NCBI RefSeq assembly: GCF_023051175.1
Contig: NZ_JALKII010000002.1
Coordinates: 310,001 to 374,000 of the forward strand
Direction: 5' to 3'
DNA: 64,000 nucleotides
Origin: Alcanivorax quisquiliarum
Lineage (GTDB): Bacteria > Pseudomonadota > Gammaproteobacteria > Pseudomonadales > Alcanivoracaceae
Position 1 is the stretch's first letter. Each line of letters opens with the position of its first letter. Positions 11,360 to 20,059 of the stretch are shown here, in pieces. Below the pieces are notes generated by a model. It was not told where the DNA came from. It made no database searches and worked only from the letters and a program-made list of their open reading frames with translations. Both the position numbers and the translations under genes were made by a program.

Positions 11360-11764
11360 TCAGCTTACCTGCGCAATCCAGTCCTGAAGATTGTAGTAAT
11401 TCGTCACACGCGTCACCTTGCCCTGGCTCACCTCGAAAAAAGCGCCGGCAGGCAGGCGGTATCGCTGCCCCCGTGCGGGTGGCAGGCCTTCGTCGCTGGC
11501 CAGATACTCGCCCTCGACCACGAACTCCGCCGCAGCGCGGCGGCCATCGCCGCTGGAGAAAATCACCAGCTCTTGCAGCTGTTCCCTGTAGCAGCGATTC
11601 ATGCGCGTCATGAAGGCGGCAAATGCCTCGCGGCCCTCCTCTCGTTGGCCCTGGTTGATGTCATGAACAATATCGTCGCTGAGCAGGCTCAAAAAGCGAT
11701 CCATGTCGCCAGCGTTGAAGGCTTCGTAGTAATCACGGATCAGTTGGGCGGTGGCGGCGTGCAT
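11360..11764 (-). CDS. SnoaL-like / nuclear transport factor 2 fold protein
   Basis: The 134-residue protein has the small alpha+beta cone fold pattern of the SnoaL/ketosteroid-isomerase superfamily: IRDYYEAFNAGDMDRFLSLL at the N-terminus, then HDINQG, and a C-terminal GKVTRVTNYYNLQDWIAQ. The ATG at 11764 lies behind a GAGAG ribosome-binding site. A much longer open frame continues upstream through the alkB gene, but that part is antisense and was not accepted. It is divergent from alkB. Family members include isomerases, hydrolases and binding proteins, so no reaction is assigned. Confidence 0.78.
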   Translation of the reverse strand: MHAATAQLIRDYYEAFNAGDMDRFLSLLSDDIVHDINQGQREEGREAFAAFMTRMNRCYREQLQELVIFSSGDGRRAAAEFVVEGEYLASDEGLPPARGQRYRLPAGAFFEVSQGKVTRVTNYYNLQDWIAQVS

Positions 11765-11909
11765 ATCGGGCTCTCGTATCGGCGCTTGTAGCGGCCTCGG
11801 TCTGTGGCTGTAAGGGATGCCTGCACAGGCGAATCCGGACAGTATTCGGGTTTCGTGGCCTTTTATGAAGGGGCGGTTTACTCCTTGGAGAGTGCTAATA
11901 TCGTAAGAG

Positions 11910-11936
11910 TTACAGTGTCCGATGTAAAAATAATAA
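11910..11936 (+). promoter_or_regulatory. possible alkB promoter
   Basis: The 195-base spacer between the SnoaL-like gene and alkB becomes AT-rich just before alkB. TTACAG (11910) and TAATAA (11931) resemble -35 and -10 boxes but are only 15 bases apart. No regulator site could be recognised. Confidence 0.3.
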
Positions 11937-11959
11937 AGCGTGAGCGATGGAGGTGGCTT

Positions 11960-13108
11960 ATGTTGCGCCGTGTCGACCCGGGAAGGGTGCTCAAATTGAA
12001 AAAATGGGGTTATCTGCTGTTCTGGCTGATGGTGCTGCCGATCCTGCCGATGTCGGTTTACATGGGCCGAGAAAGCGGCACACAGGATTATTGGGCCTGG
12101 CTGATTTATATCGTTATTTTCGGTGTGGTGCCGATACTGGATTATATCATCGGCAAAGATCCGTCGAACCCGAATGAAGAGGTGGAAGTGCCTGCCATGA
12201 GCAGCGAGCTGACCTACCGCGCCATCACGTTGCTGATGGTGCCGATCTGGCTTGCGGTGCTGTTCTACAGTGGCTGGGTATTCGTCAACAATGATTACAG
12301 CTGGTTCGGGATGCTCGGCTGGATAGTTTCCATAGGCACTGTCGGCGGCGTTATCGCCATAAACCTCGGCCATGAGCTGGTGCATAAAGACCCGAAAATC
12401 GAAAACTGGGCGGGTGGCCTGTTGCTGGCCAGTGTCACCTATGCCGGCTTCAAGGTGGAGCATGTGCGCGGGCACCATGTCACCGTCTCGACCCCGGAAG
12501 ATGCATCCTCCGCTCGATACAATCAGGGCGTGTACCATTTTCTGCTGCACGCGCTGCCGCGCAATTTCGTCAATGCGTGGCGCTTGCAGGCGCAGCACCT
12601 GCGGCGCCGGGGCAAGCCGGTGGTCAGCTGGCACAATGAGCTGATCTGGTGGTATGCGATCTCGGCCGGGCTGGCGGTTGCGTTCTGGCTGCTGTTCGGC
12701 TGGCCGGGCGTGCTGTTCTTCTTTGCCCAGGGGCTGGTGGCGGCACTGACGCTGGAGGTGATCAACTACATCGAGCACTACGGTCTGCACCGCCGGGTGC
12801 TGGAAAACGGCAAGTACGAACGGGTCACCCCTGCGCATAGCTGGAATTCCAATTACTTTCTCACCAACCTGGCACTGTTCCAGCTACAGCGGCACAGCGA
12901 TCATCACGCCTATGCCAAGCGCCGTTATCAGGTGCTGCGCCACTATGATGAAAGCCCGCAGCTGCCGGGCGGCTATGCCAGCATGTATGTGCTGGCGCTG
13001 ATCCCGCCACTGTGGAAAAAGATTATCAATCCGCGTGTGGAGGCGTATTACGAAGGCGAGATGGATCAGCTGTTCCGCACTGGCAAGCGAGTCAACAATA
13101 TCGCCTGA
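11960..13108 (+). CDS. alkB: alkane 1-monooxygenase AlkB
   Basis: AlkB is an integral inner-membrane non-haem diiron enzyme that hydroxylates n-alkanes at the terminal carbon, with electrons from rubredoxin. The 382-residue protein has all four histidine motifs: HELVHK (H138, H142), EHVRGHH (H168, H172, H173), IEHYGL (H273) and LQRHSDHHA (H312, H315, H316). Hydrophobic segments lie at about 18-36, 45-63, 90-108, 118-136, 232-255 and 255-268. The ATG at 11960 follows GGAGG; an open frame runs further upstream without similarity. No rubredoxin, rubredoxin reductase or AlkS-type regulator lies next to it. The position matching the chain-length-limiting Trp55 of the GPo1 enzyme appears to be Ile53, which may favour longer alkanes (inference from a remembered alignment). 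Confidence 0.96.
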   Translation: MLRRVDPGRVLKLKKWGYLLFWLMVLPILPMSVYMGRESGTQDYWAWLIYIVIFGVVPILDYIIGKDPSNPNEEVEVPAMSSELTYRAITLLMVPIWLAVLFYSGWVFVNNDYSWFGMLGWIVSIGTVGGVIAINLGHELVHKDPKIENWAGGLLLASVTYAGFKVEHVRGHHVTVSTPEDASSARYNQGVYHFLLHALPRNFVNAWRLQAQHLRRRGKPVVSWHNELIWWYAISAGLAVAFWLLFGWPGVLFFFAQGLVAALTLEVINYIEHYGLHRRVLENGKYERVTPAHSWNSNYFLTNLALFQLQRHSDHHAYAKRRYQVLRHYDESPQLPGGYASMYVLALIPPLWKKIINPRVEAYYEGEMDQLFRTGKRVNNIA

Positions 13109-13133
13109 GCACGATGTGCGCTGCATTTGCGAG

Positions 13134-13169
13134 GCGCTTCCGGGTAATTACTCCCCTACCCGGAAGCGC
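13134..13169 (+). terminator. 13-bp inverted repeat between alkB and the convergent gene
   Basis: GCGCTTCCGGGTA and its exact complement TACCCGGAAGCGC enclose a 10-base loop. The repeat lies 25 bases after the alkB stop and overlaps the last codons of the convergent gene. No T-tract follows on either strand, so it may act as a bidirectional transcription block or mRNA 3'-end stabiliser rather than a classical terminator. Confidence 0.5.
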
Positions 13170-14155
13170 AGCACGCCGACAAGCTGGCCACCTTCCGTAA
13201 CGACCTTGATTTGCCAGACGCCGATGGCGTCGGACGGGAACTGCTGTTTGCGGCTCCAGGCCCGGTAGCCCTGCTCGCGGCCGCCGTCGATTTCCAGCGG
13301 GATACGATCCACCACCTCGCCCTCATGCACCCAAAGATGGTAGATCCGCTCGTGCAGGCCCCGGGGTGCACGGATGGCGGTGTAAGCGATCAGGCCCTCG
13401 CTGCGTAGCGCAGCGTCGCTTACCGTGCTCAGAGACGGCCCCGGTTCGCGGTTGACGACCTGCCGGGTGATGGCGGTCTCGGCAAGCCGCAGGGTGGCGG
13501 GAGGAATGGCGCGGTGCAGCACATACACCAGCGCGCCCAGAGCCAGCATGAGCGCTACCAGTATCGGCACGCGCCACCAGCGGCCAAGCGGCACGGTCTG
13601 CGACAGGCTGGGAAACGACAGGATGGCGGTAGCAATAGTCGCCAGACGATAGCTCTCGCCGGTGGTCAAGCGCAGCAGGATTGGCAGTGCCACAAGCAGC
13701 ACCGCAAACAGCGTCAGCGAATGAAATGCCAGATACAGCCAGCGGCGGCGCGCCAGCCAGCGGTAATAAAGCGGATCGATCAGCGAGATCAGCGCGGCCA
13801 GCATCAGCAGCGTGGTGAACGCGGCCTGGCCGCTGGCCCAGGTGGTGGCGACCAGAAAGAACGGCAGCACGAAGAACAGGCTTTCCTGGTGCACCATTTG
13901 CGTGACGAAATGCAATAACGGTGGCGGCAGCGCTATGCCAAAGCGTGCTGCGATCCCTCGGCGCAACACATTCTCCAGCGTCAGCCAGAGCCAGCTGGCC
14001 AGCATGCCGATGGCGATAAACTGCGCCAGGCTTTCCTTGCGCTCGACCAGGAACAGGCTGGCCGCGCCCGAAATGAAACCGAACAGCGCGACCAGTCTGG
14101 GGTGGCGCCGTACCAGATTGAACAGATACTGGAGCAGGTTTTGCAGTTGCAGCAT
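13148..14155 (-). CDS. membrane protein with DUF5924 and C-terminal DUF2914 domains
   Basis: The 335-residue protein has about seven hydrophobic segments between residues 20 and 215. An extracytoplasmic C-terminal domain of about 100 residues follows (TAIRAPRGLHERIYHLWVHE ... GVWQIKVVTEGGQLVGVLRF), which resembles DUF2914. The domain names are recalled from annotations of similar proteins in Pseudomonas relatives; function is unknown. The ATG at 14155 was preferred because the sequence from there matches a short cytoplasmic N-terminus, with AGGTG upstream. It is convergent with alkB. No experimentally known role can be offered. Confidence 0.78.
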   Translation of the reverse strand: MLQLQNLLQYLFNLVRRHPRLVALFGFISGAASLFLVERKESLAQFIAIGMLASWLWLTLENVLRRGIAARFGIALPPPLLHFVTQMVHQESLFFVLPFFLVATTWASGQAAFTTLLMLAALISLIDPLYYRWLARRRWLYLAFHSLTLFAVLLVALPILLRLTTGESYRLATIATAILSFPSLSQTVPLGRWWRVPILVALMLALGALVYVLHRAIPPATLRLAETAITRQVVNREPGPSLSTVSDAALRSEGLIAYTAIRAPRGLHERIYHLWVHEGEVVDRIPLEIDGGREQGYRAWSRKQQFPSDAIGVWQIKVVTEGGQLVGVLRFRVGE

Positions 14156-14351
14156 GCACTGGCACCTGTGCGGGTAAAGGCGGGTTGGACGGAAAGATGG
14201 GCGAAACACTAAAGCCGGAAAAACCGGGAAAGCCCCGGATCATACCGCCGGCGAGGTTGCCCGCGCAGCTGCGTTTACAAACTTTGATACGGCACCTGGC
14301 GCGGCAAGCAAAAAGCGCCCGGCCAGAACAGCCTGCAGCCCACCTCAGCCC

Positions 14352-14379
14352 CTTGAAAGATACGGTAAACCCCCCATCT
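14352..14379 (+). promoter_or_regulatory. sigma-32 (RpoH) heat-shock promoter of htpG
   Basis: CTTGAAA at 14352-14358 and CCCCATCT at 14372-14379 are separated by 13 bases. They match the E. coli sigma-32 consensus (CTTGAAA, N11-16, CCCCATNT) essentially perfectly and lie 45 bases before the htpG start. Confidence 0.9.
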
Positions 14380-14423
14380 CCCCCGCATCTGTCACACCGA
14401 AACGAAGAGGGGTCTGCATCATC

Positions 14424-16328
14424 ATGGCTGAGATGGCTCATACCGAAAAACGAGAATTTCAGACCGAGGTCAAGCAGCTACTGCACCTGATGGTGCATTC
14501 GCTCTATTCCAACAAGGAGATTTTTCTGCGGGAGCTGATCTCCAATGCCTCGGACGCCGCCGACAAGCTTTCTTTTCTGGCGCTACAGGATAACGACCTG
14601 TTCGAGGGCGATGGCGAGCTGCGGATCTGGATAGAACCAGACCACGAGGCCGGCACGCTGACCATCCGCGATAACGGCATCGGCATGAGCCGCGACGACG
14701 TGGTGGCGAACCTGGGCACCATCGCCCGCTCCGGCACCGCAGAGTTTCTCAAGCAGCTCAGCGGCGATCAGAAAAAAGACTCCAGGCTGATCGGGCAATT
14801 CGGCGTGGGTTTCTACAGTGCCTTTATCGTTGCCAACCGGGTCGAGGTGTTTACACGCAAGGCCGGCGCCGCGGCCAGCGAAGGCGTGTACTGGGCCAGC
14901 GAAGGCGATGGCGAGTTCGAGCTTGGCACCCTGGAGCTGCCCCAGCGTGGTACCCGCATCGTGCTGCACCTGCGCGATGATGAAAAGGAGTTTCTCGACA
15001 GCTGGCGGCTGAAGTCGCTGGTACGCAAATACAGCGACCATGTGGCGATCCCGGTGATGATGCTGGGTGAGCCGGCACCCGCTGAAGAAGGCGAGGAGCC
15101 GAAGCAGCCCGAGCTAGAGCAGATCAATGCCGCCACGGCACTGTGGACGCGTAGTAAATCCGACATCAGTGACGAGGAGTATCAGGATTTCTACAAGCAT
15201 CTGTCGCACGATTTCAGCGATGCGCTGAGCTGGAGCCACAACCGTGTAGAGGGCAAGCTTGATTACACCTCGCTGCTTTATTTGCCGTCCAAGGCGCCGT
15301 TTGATCTGTACCAGCGCGAGGCGCCACGGGGGTTGAAGCTGTATGTGCAGCGAGTGTTCATCATGGATGATGCGGAGCAGTTCTTGCCGCTGTACCTGCG
15401 TTTCATGAAAGGTGTGATCGACACCAACGATCTGTCATTGAATGTCTCCCGCGAGATTCTTCAGAATGATCGCACCGTCGCGTCCTTGAAAGCGGCACTT
15501 ACCAAGCGCTCCCTGGGCATATTGGAAAAGCTCTCCGCCGACGAGGAAAAATATGCAGTGTTCTGGAAAGAGTTCGGCGCCGTCCTCAAGGAAGGCCCGG
15601 CGGAAGATTTTGCCAATCGGGAAGCCGTGGCCAAGCTGCTGCGTTTTGCAACTACGCACACAGGTGACGAAGCGCAGACAGTGAGCCTGGCCGATTATGT
15701 TGCTCGCATGAAAGAAGGCCAGACAGCGATTTACTATGTGGTTGCCGATAGCCACCGCAACGCAGCCGGCAGCCCTCACCTGGAAGTATTCCGCAAGAAA
15801 GGCATCGAAGTGCTGCTGCTGTCGGATCGCATAGATGAATGGCTGATGAGCCATTTGAGCGAGTTTGACGGCAAGCCCCTGCAAGACGTGGCCCGAGGCG
15901 CGCTGGATCTGGGCGAGCTGGAAGACGAGGCCGAGAAAAAGGCGCACGAAGAAACCGACAAGCAGTACACCGCCCTGACAGAAGAGATCGCAAAAATTCT
16001 GGCAGCTGATGTGGAATCCGTGCGCACCAGCCACCGGCTGACAGATTCACCAGCGTGCCTGGTGGTGGCCGAGCATGATATCGGCGCGCAGATGCGGCGT
16101 ATTCTGGAAGCTGCTGGCCAGGAGCTGCCGGCAAGCAAGCCCATTCTGGAGATCAACCCGGAACACCCGCTGGTGCAGCGCATGAACGAAGCACCCACTG
16201 ACGCACGGACACGTGATCTGGTCATGGTGATCTACGAGCAGGCCCGGCTGGCCGGTGGTGACAGCCTGCAAGATGCTGCGGCGTATGTGCAGCGCATCAA
16301 CAAGCTGTTGCTGGAGCTGAGTGCGTAA
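14424..16328 (+). CDS. htpG: molecular chaperone HtpG (bacterial Hsp90)
   Basis: HtpG is a cytoplasmic ATP-dependent chaperone that acts as a dimer. The 634-residue protein has the GHKL ATPase domain with [18 protein letters not shown] and [11 protein letters not shown] in the first 110 residues. The middle domain contains [17 protein letters not shown] and the segment ending [11 protein letters not shown]-terminal dimerisation domain follows. The length agrees with E. coli HtpG (624). It is preceded by a textbook sigma-32 promoter, so heat-shock control is expected. It is monocistronic, with a large GC-rich hairpin after the stop. Confidence 0.98.
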   Translation: MAEMAHTEKREFQTEVKQLLHLMVHSLYSNKEIFLRELISNASDAADKLSFLALQDNDLFEGDGELRIWIEPDHEAGTLTIRDNGIGMSRDDVVANLGTIARSGTAEFLKQLSGDQKKDSRLIGQFGVGFYSAFIVANRVEVFTRKAGAAASEGVYWASEGDGEFELGTLELPQRGTRIVLHLRDDEKEFLDSWRLKSLVRKYSDHVAIPVMMLGEPAPAEEGEEPKQPELEQINAATALWTRSKSDISDEEYQDFYKHLSHDFSDALSWSHNRVEGKLDYTSLLYLPSKAPFDLYQREAPRGLKLYVQRVFIMDDAEQFLPLYLRFMKGVIDTNDLSLNVSREILQNDRTVASLKAALTKRSLGILEKLSADEEKYAVFWKEFGAVLKEGPAEDFANREAVAKLLRFATTHTGDEAQTVSLADYVARMKEGQTAIYYVVADSHRNAAGSPHLEVFRKKGIEVLLLSDRIDEWLMSHLSEFDGKPLQDVARGALDLGELEDEAEKKAHEETDKQYTALTEEIAKILAADVESVRTSHRLTDSPACLVVAEHDIGAQMRRILEAAGQELPASKPILEINPEHPLVQRMNEAPTDARTRDLVMVIYEQARLAGGDSLQDAAAYVQRINKLLLELSA

Positions 16329-16336
16329 GGCATAAC

Positions 16337-16385
16337 TGCCCCGCCTTCTTTTGCCGCCCCGGTTGGCGGCGAAAGAGGGCGGGCA
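16337..16385 (+). terminator. large GC-rich hairpin between htpG and asmA
   Basis: The inverted repeat pairs CCGCC-TT-CTTT-T-GCCGCC with GGCGGC-G-AAAG-AG-GGCGG around a CCGGTT loop, starting 9 bases after the htpG stop. It lacks a long T-tract but is well placed to separate the two convergent genes. Confidence 0.5.
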
Positions 16386-16491
16386 ACGGGAACCGGGCAA
16401 TAGAAGTAGGGGGTGCAGGGCCGTGGCAGGCGAGGAGCTGGAATTGCCTGCCAGATAGAGTCTGGCGTGCAGGAGTCTGTCGGGAGCTGGA

Positions 16492-17955
16492 TCAGGGGCT
16501 GGCAATGCTGCCTTGATAAACCGGCTCGCATGGCTGTTTGATATCAACCAGCGACAATCCCTGACGGAGCAGATCCAGTGGCGCGCCGAGCAGCGCCTTG
16601 ACGTAGTTCACGGCTTCTATCTCCGGCTCGGCAAAGGTGCCGCTGATGGCCTGGCGAATGATCGCACAGCCCTGAGGATCCACTACCGCCACTTCGCTAC
16701 CCCTGAACTGGCGCTGGTGAAGATCAAGCTCGCCCAGCAACACCAGCCGATTGTGTTCGGTCGCCAGTGCAACGTCCTCCGCCCGGGCGATGCCTTGCGA
16801 GATGCTCCAGCGCGAAATCAGTTGCTGGATCACGGTTTCGCCGCCGGAGCGATCAAGCAAGCGGGCAAAGCCCGCGCCTTTGGTGGCGGCAATGCCGGCG
16901 GGGCCGGCGAATACCAGCGCGCCGAGGTCCACCAGATTGAATCGTTGGGTGCTTTGGTAGCGCGCCAGCTCGGCATCAATATCCAGGCCGTGAAGATGTA
17001 GCTGCTCGCCTCGCAGCGTGAGCTGGCCTTCCAACGTGTGCCAGCCGCCGTGGCTGTTTGGCTCGCTGCTTAATTGCGCTGTGAAGTCCAGTTCGCCTGC
17101 GGCGTTCAGATCGGGCACAAGCTGGCGCAAGAATGTCTGGAGCGCCAAGCGGGACACTGTAAAGTCTGCGTGCAGCGAAGGCGTGTTACCGGTGTAATCC
17201 GCTGTCAGCTCACCGTCGAGCTGGCCATCGAACAAGGTGCCGGCTACGGCGATCACGGCGGGCTGCCCTTCGCCGGCGTCAAGTGTGGCCTGGAGATTGG
17301 TGATCGCCTGTTGATTCACGCGCAGGCGTGCGGCGGACAACTCACCATTGAATGCCAGCCGCTGCGGCAGCGGTGCATCGCCGGCAGTAATACGAAAATG
17401 TTTCAAAGTCAGGGCAGCCTCTTCCAATGCCAGTGAATGGCTGCCGCTGCGGCTCTGTTGTGTCAACTCAAGATGGCCATCTTCGATCCGCAGCTGGCCC
17501 ACGCTCACGTCCGTGGCGCTGGCCATGTTCTCATCCACGGCGCCGGCCTCGTCCTGCTGACGCATGTGCAAATTCAGCGAGCCATCCTGGGCCCGTTGCA
17601 GGGCCAGATGCGGCGCTTGCAGATGCACGCGCTCGACGATGAGCTGGCGCCGCAACAGGCTGCGCCAGCTCAGCTCGATGCGCACTTGTTCGGCGTGGCC
17701 GATATCGTTGCCGTTTTGCTTCAGTACCAGATCGGTCGCTATCACCCCGGGGCGCGGCAGCAGCTGCAACGAGAGCGAGCCGTCGAGATGCAGCTCGGCA
17801 TTGAGCTGTTCGGAAACGAGGCCCTCGAAGCGTTCGCGATATTGGTCGCCTTGCAGAAATGTCAGGGCTGCGGTGGCCAGCAGTGCGAGTATCAGCAGCG
17901 TGGCGATTGAAAGCGCCGCGAAAGCGGCAAGCGTGCCCATGCGTCGCCCATCCAT
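16492..17955 (-). CDS. asmA: AsmA family protein
   Basis: AsmA-like proteins are inner-membrane-anchored periplasmic proteins of the bridge-like lipid-transfer type, linked to outer-membrane lipid homeostasis. The 487-residue protein has one N-terminal membrane segment (about 10-32, rich in Ala/Leu). The AsmA N-terminal pattern QYRERFEGLVSEQLNAELHL follows, then beta-rich repeats and a C-terminal AsmA_2-like segment ending with QAISGTFAEPEIEAVNYVKALLG. The ATG at 17955 follows AGGAGA. It lies 25 bases downstream of recG on the same strand and may be co-transcribed with oxyR-recG. Function is by family only. Confidence 0.87.
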   Translation of the reverse strand: MDGRRMGTLAAFAALSIATLLILALLATAALTFLQGDQYRERFEGLVSEQLNAELHLDGSLSLQLLPRPGVIATDLVLKQNGNDIGHAEQVRIELSWRSLLRRQLIVERVHLQAPHLALQRAQDGSLNLHMRQQDEAGAVDENMASATDVSVGQLRIEDGHLELTQQSRSGSHSLALEEAALTLKHFRITAGDAPLPQRLAFNGELSAARLRVNQQAITNLQATLDAGEGQPAVIAVAGTLFDGQLDGELTADYTGNTPSLHADFTVSRLALQTFLRQLVPDLNAAGELDFTAQLSSEPNSHGGWHTLEGQLTLRGEQLHLHGLDIDAELARYQSTQRFNLVDLGALVFAGPAGIAATKGAGFARLLDRSGGETVIQQLISRWSISQGIARAEDVALATEHNRLVLLGELDLHQRQFRGSEVAVVDPQGCAIIRQAISGTFAEPEIEAVNYVKALLGAPLDLLRQGLSLVDIKQPCEPVYQGSIASP

Positions 17956-17980
17956 GTGCGTTCTCCTGTGTCGTCCGGCC

Positions 17981-20059
17981 TCAGACGTCAGCGTAGCCCT
18001 CTGCGCCCTTGAGCCAGCGGCGCACCAGCGCCTGAGCATTGTCGGGATAAGCCGCCAGCAGTTGTTCCGCCATGTCGCGGGCCGGCGCCATCATGGCTTC
18101 ATCACGCATCAGATCGGCAATGCGAAACGCCAGCTCGCCGGTTTGCCGCGTGCCGAGCCACTCGCCGGGGCCGCGCAGGCGCAAATCCTCTTCGGCAATG
18201 CGAAAGCCGTCGCAAGTTTCCCGCATCACGGACAGCCGGCGCTTCGCAGTGTGTGACAGCGGCGTCTGATACAGCAAGACACAATAACTTTTGCCACCGC
18301 CACGGCCGACGCGGCCGCGCAGCTGATGCAATTGCGACAGCCCCAGACGCTCCGCGTTCTCGATCACCATCAGGGTGGCGTTGGGCACGTCCACGCCCAC
18401 TTCGATCACAGTGGTGGCGACCAGCAACTGTGCCTCACCTTGCGCAAAGCGTGCCATGGCGGCGGCTTTTTCGGCCGGTTTCATGCGGCCATGCACCAGC
18501 TCGATACGCAAATCCGGCAACGCAGCTTGCAGATCCTGCCAGGTGGCTTCGGCAGCCTGCGCCTGCAAGGCATCCGATTCCTCGATCAGTGTGCACACCC
18601 AGTAAGCTTGCGTGCCCCGTGCGGCGGCGGCATGCACGCGCTGTATCACATCAGCGCGGCGGCTTGCCGCCGGCAGCGCCAGCGTGTCGATGGGTTCGCG
18701 CCCCGGCGGCAGCTCGTCGATCACCGAGGTATCCAGATCGCCGTAAACACTCATCGCCAGCGTGCGCGGAATGGGCGTGGCCGTCAGCACCAGCTGGTGC
18801 GGCATCTGCTCGTCCTGCCGGCCTTTTTCACGCAGCGCCAGGCGCTGGTGCACCCCGAAACGATGTTGCTCGTCGATAATCGTGAGCCCGAGACGATGAA
18901 ATTGCACGGCCTCCTGAAACAGCGCGTGGGTGCCGACAATCATGTCTGCCTGACCGTTGGCAAGCTGCTCCAGCGCCTCGCGGCGGGCCTTTTGCCCCAG
19001 GCTGCCGGAGAGCCACAGCACGTCGATGCCCAGCGGCGTCAGCCAGCGGCGAAAGCTGGCCAGATGCTGTTCTGCCAGCAGCTCCGTGGGGGCCATCAAT
19101 GCCACCTGATAACCCGACTCTATCGCAGCCAGCGCGGCGGCTGCCGCCACCAGCGTTTTGCCTGAGCCCACATCGCCTTGCACCAGCCGCAGCATGGGCG
19201 ACGGCTGGGCCAGATCAGCGGCGATTTCATCGATTACGCGCTGCTGTGCGCTGGTCAGGGCGAACGGCAATGCGTCACAAAGCCGCCCGAACAATTGCCC
19301 GCCCGCCAGCGGTGGAGAGCGATGCGCTTTCTGGCCGGCCCGGCGCTGCAACATGCCAAGCTGGTGCGCGGCCATTTCCTCCACCACCAGGCGCCGCACA
19401 GCCGGGTGCGTCCCGCCGAGCAATTGCTCCACCGCATCCGTCGGGTGCGGCTGGTGCAACGTCAGCAGCGCGTCGCGCAGGCTCGGCAGCTGCCGCTCCT
19501 TGAGTAGCGCATCGGGCAGCAGATCGCGGGGCGGGTGCTGGTTGAGCAGAGCTATGGCCTGCTCCATGAGCGCCCGCATACTGCGCTGCTGAATACCCTC
19601 GGTAGTGGGGTAGACCGGCGTCAGGCTTTGTTCCAGCGGGGGGAGTGTTTCATCCGTGGCAAGCTCGTATTCGGGGTGGAAGAACTCCAGCCCGGTGCCG
19701 CCGACACGCACTTCGCCATAAACACGAATCCGCCGGCCGCGTTCAAGATTGTTTTTCTGGGCCGCGCTGAAATGGAAAAAACGCAGCGCAATGATGCCGG
19801 TGCCATCGCCGATCTTGCACAGCAGGCTGCGCCGGCGGCCGAACAGCACATCAGCGGCAAGGATTTCCCCCTCTACCACCACATGCTGTTCGGGCCGCAG
19901 CCGGCCAATGGGAGCAATACGAGTGCGATCCTGATAACGAAAAGGCAGGTGGAACAGCAAATCTTCCACCGTGTGAATGCCCAGCCTGGCCAGCCGCTCC
20001 GCAGCGCGGGGGCCGACACCCCGCAGCGAGCCGACGGCGCGCGCGGTCAGCTCGCTCAA
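17981..20059 (-). CDS. recG: ATP-dependent DNA helicase RecG
   Basis: RecG remodels stalled replication forks and branched DNA. The 692-residue protein matches E. coli RecG in length (693). It has an N-terminal helix-hairpin-helix/wedge region (GVGPRAAERLARLGIHTVEDL and an OB-fold), then superfamily 2 helicase motifs including GDVGSGKTLVA, MAPTELLAEQH, IIDEQHRFG and TATPIPRT. The C-terminal part holds QLRGRVGRG. The start codon is TTG at 20059-20057, overlapping the oxyR stop as TTGA. No in-frame ATG lies close enough to keep the conserved N-terminus. Coupling to oxyR translation is therefore likely. Confidence 0.96.
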   Translation of the reverse strand: MSELTARAVGSLRGVGPRAAERLARLGIHTVEDLLFHLPFRYQDRTRIAPIGRLRPEQHVVVEGEILAADVLFGRRRSLLCKIGDGTGIIALRFFHFSAAQKNNLERGRRIRVYGEVRVGGTGLEFFHPEYELATDETLPPLEQSLTPVYPTTEGIQQRSMRALMEQAIALLNQHPPRDLLPDALLKERQLPSLRDALLTLHQPHPTDAVEQLLGGTHPAVRRLVVEEMAAHQLGMLQRRAGQKAHRSPPLAGGQLFGRLCDALPFALTSAQQRVIDEIAADLAQPSPMLRLVQGDVGSGKTLVAAAAALAAIESGYQVALMAPTELLAEQHLASFRRWLTPLGIDVLWLSGSLGQKARREALEQLANGQADMIVGTHALFQEAVQFHRLGLTIIDEQHRFGVHQRLALREKGRQDEQMPHQLVLTATPIPRTLAMSVYGDLDTSVIDELPPGREPIDTLALPAASRRADVIQRVHAAAARGTQAYWVCTLIEESDALQAQAAEATWQDLQAALPDLRIELVHGRMKPAEKAAAMARFAQGEAQLLVATTVIEVGVDVPNATLMVIENAERLGLSQLHQLRGRVGRGGGKSYCVLLYQTPLSHTAKRRLSVMRETCDGFRIAEEDLRLRGPGEWLGTRQTGELAFRIADLMRDEAMMAPARDMAEQLLAAYPDNAQALVRRWLKGAEGYADV

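Noticed and set aside
11765-12838. Long minus-strand open frame continuing upstream of the SnoaL-like gene through alkB
   Set aside because: It is antisense to a well-supported alkB; composition is His/Gln-rich nonsense and only the last 134 codons match a protein family.
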